Below are positions 1 to 11,360 of a DNA stretch of 64,000 bases, piece after piece. The notes under the pieces were generated by a model. It worked only from the letters and a program-made list of their open reading frames with translations. It did no database searches and was not told the DNA's origin. Each line of letters starts with the position of its first letter. The first letter of the stretch is position 1. This DNA comes from Vicinamibacterales bacterium (GTDB taxonomy: Bacteria; Acidobacteriota; Vicinamibacteria; Vicinamibacterales; UBA2999), in NCBI GenBank assembly GCA_041394705.1, contig JAWKHS010000004.1:1-64000 (forward strand). The letters run 5' to 3'. The position numbers and the translations under genes were made by a program.

Positions 1-31
1 TACGAGTAGCGCGCCCGGGCGGCGCCTCCAC

Positions 32-1636
32 ATGCAGGACTCCAGGCGCGTCGGCCCGCTCCGCGTGCTCAACACGCGCCAGATGCGCGCCGTGGACCGG
101 CGTACGATCGACGAGGTCGGCGTGCCGTCGATCGTGCTGATGGAGAACGCCGGCCGGCAGGTCGTGGCGGCGCTCGACAGTCTGGTGGACGACCTGGCCG
201 CGCGCCGCGTCGCGGTGCTGTGCGGCACGGGCAACAACGGCGGCGACGGATTCGTCGTCGCGCGGGCGCTCCACCAGCGGGGGCTCGACCCGGCCGTCTT
301 CCTGGTCGGCGTAGCGAGCGCCGTGGCCGGCGACGCGCGCGTGAACCTGGAGATCCTGGCGCGGCTCGGCGTGACGCTCGTCGAGATCGCGGACGCGGCT
401 GCCTGGGAGTTGCACGGGTCGCACGTCACCGGCGCTGACCTGGTCGTGGACGCGCTGGTGGGGACGGGATTGAACCGGGCGCTGTCGGGCCTGCACGAGA
501 CGATCGTCGCCGACATCAACGCGTCGGCGGCCGCGGTGGTCGCCATCGATCTGCCATCCGGTCTGTCGGCCGACACGGCCGAGCCGCTGGGCCCGTCGCT
601 CCACGCCGACATCACCGTCACGCTGGCCGCGCCGAAAGTGCCGCTCGTGCTCCCGCCTGGCGAGCACACCGCGGGCGACGTGGTCATCGGCGACATCGGC
701 GTCCCGGCGTTCGTGATCGACGACGCCGACGGCCCGCGCCTGTTCCTGCTCACGCGCGAGTACGTGCGCACGCTCGTGACGCCGCGAAGCCCGGACGCCC
801 ACAAGGGCGACTTCGGGCGCGTGGTCATCGCGGCCGGGTCGCTCGGGTTCACGGGCGCCGCCGCCCTGGCCGCCAGGGGCGCGCTGCGGGCGGGTGCGGG
901 GCTCGTGACCGTGGCGACGCCGGCGTCGGCGCAGCCGGTGGTGGCCGGCCTCGGCACGGAGTTCATGACGTTCGCGGCGGATGAGGTCGATGGTCGGATG
1001 GGCGCGGCCGCCGTGGACCAGGTCCTGCGGCTCACCACCGACGTCGTCGCCGCAGGGCCTGGGCTCGGCTCGGGACCGGACGTGGCGGCGTTCGTCCGCG
1101 GCCTGTTGGAACGCTGCGAGGCGCCGCTCATCCTGGACGCGGATGCCCTCAACGCCTGCGTAGGCGATCCCTCGGTGCTCGTCGGCCGGGACGACCGGCC
1201 CGTGATCGTCACGCCGCATCCGGGCGAGATGGCGCGCCTCGTCGGCTGCTCGACCGACGACGTCCAGGCCGACCGCGTGGGCGTGGCGTCGGAGTTCGCG
1301 GCTCGTCATCGCGTGACCGTGGTGCTGAAGGGCTACCGCACGCTCGTCGTCACGCCAGGCGGTGACGTGTTCGTGAACCCGACCGGCAGTCCCGGCATGG
1401 CGACGGCCGGCAGCGGCGATGTCCTCACGGGCATCCTGGCCGCGGTGCTGGCCCAGACGCTCGACCCGACGCCCGCGTGTCAGCTCGCCGTCTACCTCCA
1501 CGGGGCCGCCGGGGAACTGGCGGACGCCGACGAGGGCGAGATGTCGATGGTGGCCGGCGACATCGTGTCCCATCTCGGCGATGCGGTGCAGGAGCTCACG
1601 GCCCGCACGCGCGCCGCCGCCCCGCGGGGCGAATGA
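32..1636 (+). CDS. nnr: Bifunctional NAD(P)H-hydrate epimerase/dehydratase
   Basis: This protein repairs hydrated NAD(P)H: the N-terminal YjeF_N domain (about residues 15-225) epimerises NAD(P)HX and the C-terminal ribokinase-like domain (about 245-520) dehydrates it using ADP. GTGNNGGDGF at about residue 65 marks the epimerase, and HPGEMARL and GSGDVLTG (about 460) mark the dehydratase. At 534 aa it has the usual two-domain length. The ATG at 32 is used; a shorter start cannot be excluded. The stop overlaps the start of tsaE (ATGA), so the two are probably translated together. A TAG at positions 7-9 is likely the end of an upstream gene outside the window (acpS is often next to nnr, but nothing here proves that). 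Confidence 0.93.
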   Translation: MQDSRRVGPLRVLNTRQMRAVDRRTIDEVGVPSIVLMENAGRQVVAALDSLVDDLAARRVAVLCGTGNNGGDGFVVARALHQRGLDPAVFLVGVASAVAGDARVNLEILARLGVTLVEIADAAAWELHGSHVTGADLVVDALVGTGLNRALSGLHETIVADINASAAAVVAIDLPSGLSADTAEPLGPSLHADITVTLAAPKVPLVLPPGEHTAGDVVIGDIGVPAFVIDDADGPRLFLLTREYVRTLVTPRSPDAHKGDFGRVVIAAGSLGFTGAAALAARGALRAGAGLVTVATPASAQPVVAGLGTEFMTFAADEVDGRMGAAAVDQVLRLTTDVVAAGPGLGSGPDVAAFVRGLLERCEAPLILDADALNACVGDPSVLVGRDDRPVIVTPHPGEMARLVGCSTDDVQADRVGVASEFAARHRVTVVLKGYRTLVVTPGGDVFVNPTGSPGMATAGSGDVLTGILAAVLAQTLDPTPACQLAVYLHGAAGELADADEGEMSMVAGDIVSHLGDAVQELTARTRAAAPRGE

Positions 1637-2064
1637 CGGCACCCGCCACCTACGTCACGACAGACGAGGCTGCCACCCGGCACGTGGCCCGCACCCTGGC
1701 GGCAACGCTCGCCCCCGGGGCGATCGTGCTCCTGGAGGGCGAACTCGGTGCGGGGAAGACGGCGTTCGTGAAGGGGCTGGCCCAGGGGCTGGGCCTGGAT
1801 CCGGACGACGTCACCAGTCCCACGTTCACCCTGGTTCACGAGTATCTCGGCGGCCGCCTGCCGCTCGTCCACCTGGATCTGTATCGGCTCGCCACGACCG
1901 AGCTGGACGAGGTCGGACTCGACCCGGATCTCGCCGCCCGCGGCATCGTCGTCGTGGAGTGGGCGGAACGACTCGCCCGCGTGCCTGCCGACGCGGTCGT
2001 CGTCCGGATCGCGGACCGCGGAGGCGACAGCCGCGCCATCGAGATTCAGCCTGTCGCCGGCTGA
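1633..2064 (+). CDS. tsaE: tRNA threonylcarbamoyladenosine biosynthesis ATPase TsaE
   Basis: TsaE is the small ATPase that helps TsaB-TsaD make the t6A modification on tRNAs reading ANN codons. The 143-aa protein has a Walker A motif GELGAGKT at residues 36-43, the family motif SPTFTLVHEY, and the HLDLYRL and VVEWAERL stretches. The start chosen is the ATG at 1633, which overlaps the nnr stop by four bases; the longer open frame upstream is antisense-like arginine-rich translation and is not used. The partners TsaB and TsaD are not in the window. The nnr-tsaE pairing is common in bacteria. Confidence 0.93.
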   Translation: MTAPATYVTTDEAATRHVARTLAATLAPGAIVLLEGELGAGKTAFVKGLAQGLGLDPDDVTSPTFTLVHEYLGGRLPLVHLDLYRLATTELDEVGLDPDLAARGIVVVEWAERLARVPADAVVVRIADRGGDSRAIEIQPVAG

Positions 2065-2146
2065 CCGCCTCGGCCGGTCCAGGAGGCGCGGCTTCCTCGT
2101 GCGTCGGGCGACCGCATCCTCATGTCCCGCGTCGCGGGCGAGTGGC

Positions 2147-2167
2147 GGGCCGCCAGGCGGACGGCCC
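2147..2167. terminator. Possible hairpin between tsaE and guaB
   Basis: GGGCCG (2147-2152) pairs with CGGCCC (2162-2167) around a 9-base loop in the 141-base gap between convergent tsaE and guaB. There is no real T-run, so this is only a weak terminator candidate. Confidence 0.25.
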
Positions 2168-2205
2168 TTCGGCGACCAGGTCCCCGGTCCCTACAAGGTG
2201 TGAGA

Positions 2206-3741
2206 CTACTCCGTGCGGTAGTTGGGGGCTTCCTTCGTGATCGCCACGTCGTGCACGTGGCTCTCGCGCACCCCGGCCGGCGTGATCCGGACCATGCGCG
2301 CGTCGGTCTGCAGGTCGCCGATGGTGCGGCACCCGCAGTACCCCATGCCGGCCCTCAGGCCGCCCACCAACTGATGGACGAGCGACGACAGCGACCCCTT
2401 GTGGGGCACGCGGCCCTCGATGCCCTCGGGCACGAGCTTCTCGGAGCTGGTGCTCACCTTGCCCTCGAGCTGGAACTCGTCCTGGAAGTAGCGGTCCCGC
2501 GAGCCCTTGCGCATGGCGCCGATCGAGCCCATGCCGCGGTACTCCTTGAAGCTCCGCCCCTGGAACAGGATGAGCTCGCCCGGGCTCTCGTCGGTGCCGG
2601 CGAACAGGTTGCCGATCATCACCGAGTTCGCGCCCACGGCCAGCGCCTTCACGATGTCGCCCGAGTACCGGATGCCGCCGTCCGCGATGATGGGCACGCC
2701 GTGCGGCCGGGCCGCCTCGGCGCACTCGTGGATGGACGAGATCATGGGCATGCCGATGCCGGCCACGACGCGCGTCGTGCAGATCGACCCGGCGCCGATG
2801 CCGACCTTCACCGCGTCCACCCCCAGGCGGATGAGGGCCTCGGTGGCCTCGGCCGTGGCCACGTTGCCGGCGATGAGGTCCACATCGGGAAAGCGTCGCC
2901 GCAGCTCCTTCACGATGTCCAGCACGCCCTGGCTGTGGCCGTGCGCGGTGTCGATGACGATGACGTCGACGTGCGCGGCCACGAGCGCCTCGGCGCGCTC
3001 GACCGTGTTCTGGGCCGTGCCGACGGCCGCCGCGCAGCGGAGCCGGCCCAGCGAGTCCTTGCAGGCGTTCGGGTACTTGATGGCCTTCTGGATGTCCTTG
3101 ACCGTGATGAGGCCCTTCAACCGGAAGGCGTGGTCCACGACGAGGAGCTTCTCGACCTTGTGGCGGTGCAGGATCTCGCGCGCCTCGTCGAGCGTCGTGC
3201 CCACCGGCACCGTGATCAGCTGGTCCTTGGTCATCACGTCCGCGACGCGCTGCTGGACGTTGGTCTCGAAGCGGAGATCACGGTTGGTCAGGATGCCGAC
3301 CAGGCGCCCTTCCTTGCTGCCGTCCTCGGTGATGGGCACGCCCGAGATCCGGTAGCGGGCCATCAGCTCGAGCGCCTCCTGGATGCGGTGGGTGGGGGAG
3401 AGCGTGATCGGGTTGACGATCATGCCGCTCTCCGACCGCTTGACCCGGTCCACCTCGGCGGCCTGGTCTTCGACCGACAGGTTCTTGTGGATGACGCCGA
3501 TCCCGCCCTGCTGCGCCATCGCGATGGCCATCGACGACTCCGTCACCGTGTCCATCGCCGCGGACAGCAGCGGCACGTGCAGGGCGATGTTCCTCGTCAG
3601 CCGCGTCGCGACCTCCACCTGCGCGGGCAGCACGTTCGAATGCCGCGGCACGAGCAGCACGTCGTCGAAGGTGAGCGCGGTGGACAGGCGCGCGTCGAGG
3701 GACGTGCGGGTCTCTGTGGCGGAAGCGGTCGGCAGCGTCAT
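2206..3741 (-). CDS. guaB: IMP dehydrogenase
   Basis: Catalyses IMP + NAD+ to XMP, the committed step of GTP synthesis, in the cytosol. The 511-aa protein has the TIM-barrel start LTFDDVLLVP, two CBS domains inserted at about residues 110-225, the catalytic loop GSICTTR with Cys at about 321, and the flap region with YRGMGS near residue 405. Length and order match bacterial IMPDH. It lies downstream of secA on the same strand but is separated by a strong hairpin (3775-3798), so it probably has its own promoter in the short gap. Nothing odd was seen. Confidence 0.97.
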   Translation of the reverse strand: MTLPTASATETRTSLDARLSTALTFDDVLLVPRHSNVLPAQVEVATRLTRNIALHVPLLSAAMDTVTESSMAIAMAQQGGIGVIHKNLSVEDQAAEVDRVKRSESGMIVNPITLSPTHRIQEALELMARYRISGVPITEDGSKEGRLVGILTNRDLRFETNVQQRVADVMTKDQLITVPVGTTLDEAREILHRHKVEKLLVVDHAFRLKGLITVKDIQKAIKYPNACKDSLGRLRCAAAVGTAQNTVERAEALVAAHVDVIVIDTAHGHSQGVLDIVKELRRRFPDVDLIAGNVATAEATEALIRLGVDAVKVGIGAGSICTTRVVAGIGMPMISSIHECAEAARPHGVPIIADGGIRYSGDIVKALAVGANSVMIGNLFAGTDESPGELILFQGRSFKEYRGMGSIGAMRKGSRDRYFQDEFQLEGKVSTSSEKLVPEGIEGRVPHKGSLSSLVHQLVGGLRAGMGYCGCRTIGDLQTDARMVRITPAGVRESHVHDVAITKEAPNYRTE

Positions 3742-3774
3742 GGGAGTGCTCTCTACGGCAGGTCAGATGCACGA

Positions 3775-3798
3775 AAGGCCGACGCACGGGTCGGCCTT
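3775..3798 (-). terminator. Hairpin terminator after secA
   Basis: A perfect 9-bp stem, AAGGCCGAC and GTCGGCCTT, closes a 6-base loop. Read on the minus strand it follows the secA stop by about 40 bases and ends in a short TTT. It sits between secA and guaB in the direction of transcription. Confidence 0.6.
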
Positions 3799-3838
3799 GG
3801 GAATGGGAGCAGGACGGCGCATCGGGTCGTCGATGCCA

Positions 3839-6763
<2,925 letters not shown>

Positions 6764-6877
6764 GCAGGGCCGACGTGAGCCGGCAGATTCAAACGATCTT
6801 AGCGGGGGTGTTCAGGAGCGTCAAGGAACGGCGGGCGGCGCTGGTGCGCGCGAGCCGGGACGGGCGCGCCCGCGCGA

Positions 6878-7801
6878 TCAGTCGGCGGACGTCCGGCCGT
6901 TCCGCAGCAGGAACTGCAGCGGGTTCAGCAGCCGGTCGTTCACGCGCACTTCGTAGTGGAGGTGCGGAGCCGTGGCACGGCCCGTCGAGCCCACGGTGCC
7001 GAGCCGCTGGCCGCGCTTGACCACGGTGCCCACCGCCACCTCGATCTTGTCGAGGTGGCCGTAGCGCGATTCGAGACCGAAGCCGTGGTCGATCCGCACG
7101 AGATTGCCGTAGGCGCTCGCGCGGCCCGCGTGCACCACGGTGCCGTCGGCGGTGGCGTAGACGGGGGAACCGCGGTCAGCCGAGATGTCCAGCCCGGGAT
7201 GGAAGTCCGGCCCGCCCGTGAACGGGTCGCGCCGGTTGCCCATGGTGGAGGTGAGCCAGCCGGCCGCCGGCCAGATCGACGGCGTGGCGGCCGCGAGCTT
7301 GTTGCGCTGCTCGACGCGCGACTCCACCGTCTGGAGCCGGCTCTCGAGGCCCTGGAGCAGGTCGCGCAGGAGGCCGAAGGTGTCCTCCGGGGAGTTCAGG
7401 CTCGGCAGGAGCGCCAGCGCGGCCGAGTCGGCCTCGCCGCCGCCGCCCATCGCCCGCGCTTTCACGATGCCGGGCAGGCGGTCCATGGCGCTACGGAGCG
7501 CCGGGTCCAGCGCGGCGCGGCCGCCGAGATCGTCGAGGGCGGTCTGCAGGCTCTGAATCTGGCCGGTGAGGGCCTCGGTCGTGTCGTGGTAGTTCGCCAA
7601 CTCGAGTTCGAGCGTGGCGTGGGAGGCATAGAGATCGGCGACATCCGCCTTGGCCTTCCAGGCGGCGCCCATGCCGATGAGGATGGGGAGGGTCACCACG
7701 GTGGTGATGACCGTCAGCGCTGGCCGCAGGCCGACGGTGAAACGGCGGATCACGCCGGTCCGGCGGTCGGCGAGCAGAATCGTGTAGCGCGTGGACGGCA
7801 T
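6878..7801 (-). CDS. Membrane-anchored M23 peptidase (murein endopeptidase-like)
   Basis: A 307-aa protein with one N-terminal membrane segment (about residues 22-45), a coiled-coil-prone middle (50-160) and a C-terminal M23 LytM domain. The zinc ligands are visible as HPGLD and the HLHYE (HxH) motif near the C-terminus. Such proteins cleave peptide cross-links in peptidoglycan or, when degenerate, activate amidases; the ligands here look intact. The start at 7801 (MPSTRYTILLAD) was chosen because the longer open frame upstream is arginine-rich shadow sequence overlapping the next gene. It is downstream of comM on the same strand, with a 128-base gap. Confidence 0.88.
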   Translation of the reverse strand: MPSTRYTILLADRRTGVIRRFTVGLRPALTVITTVVTLPILIGMGAAWKAKADVADLYASHATLELELANYHDTTEALTGQIQSLQTALDDLGGRAALDPALRSAMDRLPGIVKARAMGGGGEADSAALALLPSLNSPEDTFGLLRDLLQGLESRLQTVESRVEQRNKLAAATPSIWPAAGWLTSTMGNRRDPFTGGPDFHPGLDISADRGSPVYATADGTVVHAGRASAYGNLVRIDHGFGLESRYGHLDKIEVAVGTVVKRGQRLGTVGSTGRATAPHLHYEVRVNDRLLNPLQFLLRNGRTSAD

Positions 7802-7929
7802 CCGCGTGGCGGTGGTGGACGTGAACCCGGCGTCCACTCCGCGGACGCAACCCGCGAAGCATATCACGCGGTCGAGCCGGCAAGCCTGGGAAATGCCGGA
7901 AGGGCGAATACGCGGCGAAGACGCGGGCG

Positions 7930-9456
7930 TCATGGGCTGGCGGGCCTCGCCCGGAACTGCAGCGCTTCCAGCACGTGCGGCGTCTCCACCCGGTCGGACG
8001 CGTCGAGATCGGCGATGGTCCTCGCGACGCGCAGCGCGCGGTGGACGGCGCGGCCGCTGAGCCCGAGCCGCCGGGCGGCGGCCGAGAGGCGACGGGTCGG
8101 GTCGGCGCCCAGCTGCGTCACGTCGGCGAGCGCGCTCGGCGGAAGGCGGGCGTTCAGCGTGGCGCCCGTGTGCGGCGTCCGGGCGAGCTGCCGGGCCCTG
8201 GCTTCCACGACCCTGGCGCGGACGGCGGCCGACGGCTCCCCGGGCGTGGATGCCTCCATCAGGGCATCGGCGGCGACGGGCGCCAGCTCGATGGTCAGGT
8301 CGAGCCTGTCGCGCAGCGGGCCCGAGACGCGGTCGTGATACCGGGTCACGGCGGCGGGGCTGCACCGGCAGGGCAGGGTCGGATGGCCTGCCGCACCGCA
8401 CGGGCAGGGATTCATGGCGGCCACCAGCGCGAAGGACGCCGGGAAGGTGACGGTCCCGGATGCGCGGGCGATCCGCACGACGCCTTCCTCGAGCGGCTGG
8501 CGGAGCGCCTCCAGCGCCCGGCGCCCGAATTCCGGCAGCTCGTCGAGGAACAGGACGCCGTGATGGGCCAGGGTGATCTCGCCGGGGCGCGGCACGCTGC
8601 CGCCGCCCACGAGCGCGGCCTCGGAGGCGGTGTGGTGGGGGGCGCGGAACGGCCGGGCCGCGAGGAGGCCCGAGCCTTCGGCCAGCAGCCCTGCCACGGA
8701 GTGGACGGCGGTGACGTCCAGCGCCTCCTCGAACCCCAGGGGAGGCAGGAGCCCTGGCAACCGGCGCGCGAGCATCGTCTTGCCCGCCCCCGGTGGCCCC
8801 ACGAACAAGAGATGGTGGCCGCCGGCCGCCGCCACCTCGAGGGCGCGGCGCGCCGTGGCCTGTCCTCGGACGTCCGCGAGGTCTCCGTCGGCGGCGTCCC
8901 GTCGCGGCGCGGCCGACGAGGGGATCGCGGCGGGCCAGTCGGCGTCGGGCCGCTGCAGGCAGCCGACGGCATCCGCGAGGGAGCGGATCGGAACGACGCG
9001 CAGCGCCTCGACGACGGCGGCCTCACCGGCGTTGCCCTGCGGCACGAAGAGCGCGTCCACGCCCTGCCGGCGGAGGCCGATGGCGACCGGGAGGATCCCG
9101 CGCGTCGGCAGCACCGCACCGTCCAGCGACAGCTCCCCGACGATGGCCACGCGGTGCGGCGCCTGCCGGGGCACGACGCCAGCCGCGGCCAGGATCGCCA
9201 CCGCGATCGGCAGGTCGAACGAGGCGCCGGCCTTGCGGACGTCGGCGGGGGCCAGGTTCACGGTGATGCGGTGAGCGGGGAAGTCGAACCCGGAGTTCCG
9301 GATGGCGGCCCGCACCCGGTCGCGGCTCTCACGGACGCTCGCATCGGGCAGGCCCACCATCGCGAACACGGGCAGCCCGAACGAGACGTCCACCTCCACC
9401 GAGACCGCGAGCGCGTCGAGGCCGCGGAGCGCGGCGCTCCTGACGTGGGCCAGCAT
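7930..9456 (-). CDS. comM: YifB/ComM-family magnesium-chelatase-like AAA+ ATPase
   Basis: ComM-family proteins are hexameric helicases; in Vibrio ComM drives branch migration during natural transformation. The 508-aa protein has the N-terminal Lon-like S5 fold (GLPVFAMVGLPDASVRESRDR), a Walker A GPPGAGKT at 220-227, the LFLDELPEF Walker B, a zinc-ligand-like cysteine cluster (CPCG and CRC, about 350-370), and the C-terminal domain. Length is typical. Whether it works in DNA uptake here is inference; the neighbouring operon for a type IV pilus-like machine would fit, but the family is also common in non-competent bacteria. Confidence 0.93.
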   Translation of the reverse strand: MLAHVRSAALRGLDALAVSVEVDVSFGLPVFAMVGLPDASVRESRDRVRAAIRNSGFDFPAHRITVNLAPADVRKAGASFDLPIAVAILAAAGVVPRQAPHRVAIVGELSLDGAVLPTRGILPVAIGLRRQGVDALFVPQGNAGEAAVVEALRVVPIRSLADAVGCLQRPDADWPAAIPSSAAPRRDAADGDLADVRGQATARRALEVAAAGGHHLLFVGPPGAGKTMLARRLPGLLPPLGFEEALDVTAVHSVAGLLAEGSGLLAARPFRAPHHTASEAALVGGGSVPRPGEITLAHHGVLFLDELPEFGRRALEALRQPLEEGVVRIARASGTVTFPASFALVAAMNPCPCGAAGHPTLPCRCSPAAVTRYHDRVSGPLRDRLDLTIELAPVAADALMEASTPGEPSAAVRARVVEARARQLARTPHTGATLNARLPPSALADVTQLGADPTRRLSAAARRLGLSGRAVHRALRVARTIADLDASDRVETPHVLEALQFRARPASP

Positions 9457-9592
9457 GCCGTGGCCGGAAACAAACGCGGTGCCAGGCGGCGACCGCGGCC
9501 CGCGGGCCGACAGGCGGCGCCAGGGCGAGTCGCCGCGCCATCACGTGCGTACCGGAAACGGCGGAGAGTGCGAAGGAACTGCGACGGGTCGG

Positions 9593-11266
9593 CTACTGGC
9601 CGTTGGCCTGGCGGCCCGTCCTGATCGTCAGCCGATCGCCGATGCCGAGCGCCGAGCCCTTGAGGCCGTTCCAGGCCCGGAGGTCCTCGATGCTGACGCC
9701 GTGCCGGCGTGCGATGGCAAAGAGCGTGTCGCCCTTGCGGACGCGATAGACGATCGTCTCGAGGGCGGCGGCGTTGGCGGCCGCGACCGCCGCGTCCTCC
9801 CCGCCCGTGGCCCGGCGCGCGAGGAGCGCGGCGGACGGCGCACGGGGCACCACGAGCCGCTGGCCCACGGCCACGCGAGCGGTCGCGCGGAGGTAGTTGG
9901 CTTCGGCCAGGTCGTTGCGCGACACGCGGAGGCGCCGCGCGATCGACAGGAGCGACTCCCCCTTCCGGACGGTATACCACTGCAGCGACGCCGAGTCGTC
10001 CGGCGAGGTCGACTCGTACCCTTCGATGACGGACGCCATCGTGCCGAGTGGGACCCGAATCTGGTACTCGTCGTCCCTCAGCGGCGTCGTCCAGCGGCGC
10101 AGCTCCGGGTTGAGCGCGCGGATGTCCTCGGCCGACGTGCCCGCCCACTCCGCGATCCGCCGCAGGTCCACCGGCCTCGAGAAGGTCACGATGTCGCTCA
10201 TGAAGGGCGTGACCGCCGGAATCTCGAACCCGTAGCGGGTCGGGTTCCTGGCGATGATGGTGGCCGCCAGGATCATGGGGACGTAGTCGCGCGTCTCGCG
10301 CGGGAGCAGCCGGGCTTTGGCCGACAATGCCCAGAAGTCCGCGTCGCCCCCGGACCGCTTGATGGCCCGCTGCATCCGTCCCGGGCCGCCGTTGTAGGAG
10401 GCGAGGGCCAGGTGCCAGTCCCCGAAGATCCTGTAGAGCGTCTTCAGGTACTTGGCCGCCGCGCGCGTGGCCTTCTCGGGATCCGCGCGCTCGTCGATGT
10501 ACCAGTCGTGCTGGAGGCCGTTCTCCCGGCCCGTGCCGCGCATGAACTGCCACACGCCGCGGGCACTGGCGCGCGACACCGCGGTGGGCTTGAAGGCGCT
10601 TTCGACGAGCGGCACGAAGGCGAGATCGAGGGGCAGGCCTTCCTCGCGGAACACCGTGAGGATCATGGGCAGGTAGGGCGCGCCCCGGCTCAGCCCTTCG
10701 GACAGGAACGACCTGAGGCGGCCCTGGAAGAGCTCCACGAACCGGAGCACCCGATCGTTCAGGGGGATGGGGATGTCGTGGGTCGTGTTGGCCAGATCGA
10801 CCTCGACCACCGTCGCCACTTCGGGCGCCGGGGCGGCCTCGGCTTCGGCCGTCGGCAGCGAGAGCAGCGTGTCGATGGACGCGGGCTCGGAGGCCGTCTC
10901 CGTGAACCCGTCGCCGCTGGAGAGCGCCGTCAGTTCCAGCGCGCTGATGCGATCGATGAGGTCGTCCACGGCCGCCGAGAGCCGGCTGTCGCTGCGCGCG
11001 CCGCCCGGGAAGGTCAGGAGCGTGTCGACGGCGCGATCGAACGCCAGCCGCGCATCGGTGAGGTGGCCCTGGCCCGCCGCTGCCCGTCCCGCGTCGAACG
11101 CCGACTCGGCGGACGCAATGGCATCAGCCACGGGGTCCCGGGGAGGTGGGAGTGGGGTCGCGTCGGCGACGGCCGCAGGAGGCGCCGTCGGCGTCGTCAT
11201 CACGACGGGCGCCTTCGAGGCGCACGCGACGGACCCGACGAGCAGGAAGAAGCCCAGGACCCGCAT
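9593..11266 (-). CDS. mltD: MltD-like lytic transglycosylase lipoprotein with LysM domains
   Basis: Cleaves peptidoglycan glycan strands, leaving 1,6-anhydroMurNAc ends. The start at 11266 gives a lipoprotein signal (MRVLGFFLLVGSVAC, lipid Cys15); the open frame nine codons upstream lacks it. After a variable region of about 180 residues comes an SLT domain with the catalytic-glutamate motif VESAFKP, the GVWQFM motif and ASYNGGPGRM, then a weak first LysM-like segment and two clear LysM repeats (YTVRKGESL and YRVRKGDTL). At 557 aa it is longer than E. coli MltD because of the N-terminal region. Its products could feed the amino-sugar salvage genes at 25.6-30.8 kb (inference). Confidence 0.92.
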   Translation of the reverse strand: MRVLGFFLLVGSVACASKAPVVMTTPTAPPAAVADATPLPPPRDPVADAIASAESAFDAGRAAAGQGHLTDARLAFDRAVDTLLTFPGGARSDSRLSAAVDDLIDRISALELTALSSGDGFTETASEPASIDTLLSLPTAEAEAAPAPEVATVVEVDLANTTHDIPIPLNDRVLRFVELFQGRLRSFLSEGLSRGAPYLPMILTVFREEGLPLDLAFVPLVESAFKPTAVSRASARGVWQFMRGTGRENGLQHDWYIDERADPEKATRAAAKYLKTLYRIFGDWHLALASYNGGPGRMQRAIKRSGGDADFWALSAKARLLPRETRDYVPMILAATIIARNPTRYGFEIPAVTPFMSDIVTFSRPVDLRRIAEWAGTSAEDIRALNPELRRWTTPLRDDEYQIRVPLGTMASVIEGYESTSPDDSASLQWYTVRKGESLLSIARRLRVSRNDLAEANYLRATARVAVGQRLVVPRAPSAALLARRATGGEDAAVAAANAAALETIVYRVRKGDTLFAIARRHGVSIEDLRAWNGLKGSALGIGDRLTIRTGRQANGQ

Positions 11267-11360
11267 GCGGTTCGGACCGTCTGACGCTAGCACGGGCTGC
11301 CCGGTCGGTCAAACCGCCGACGGCGGGCATTCGACCTGAAGTGCGAGCCGTCCTGCGAGG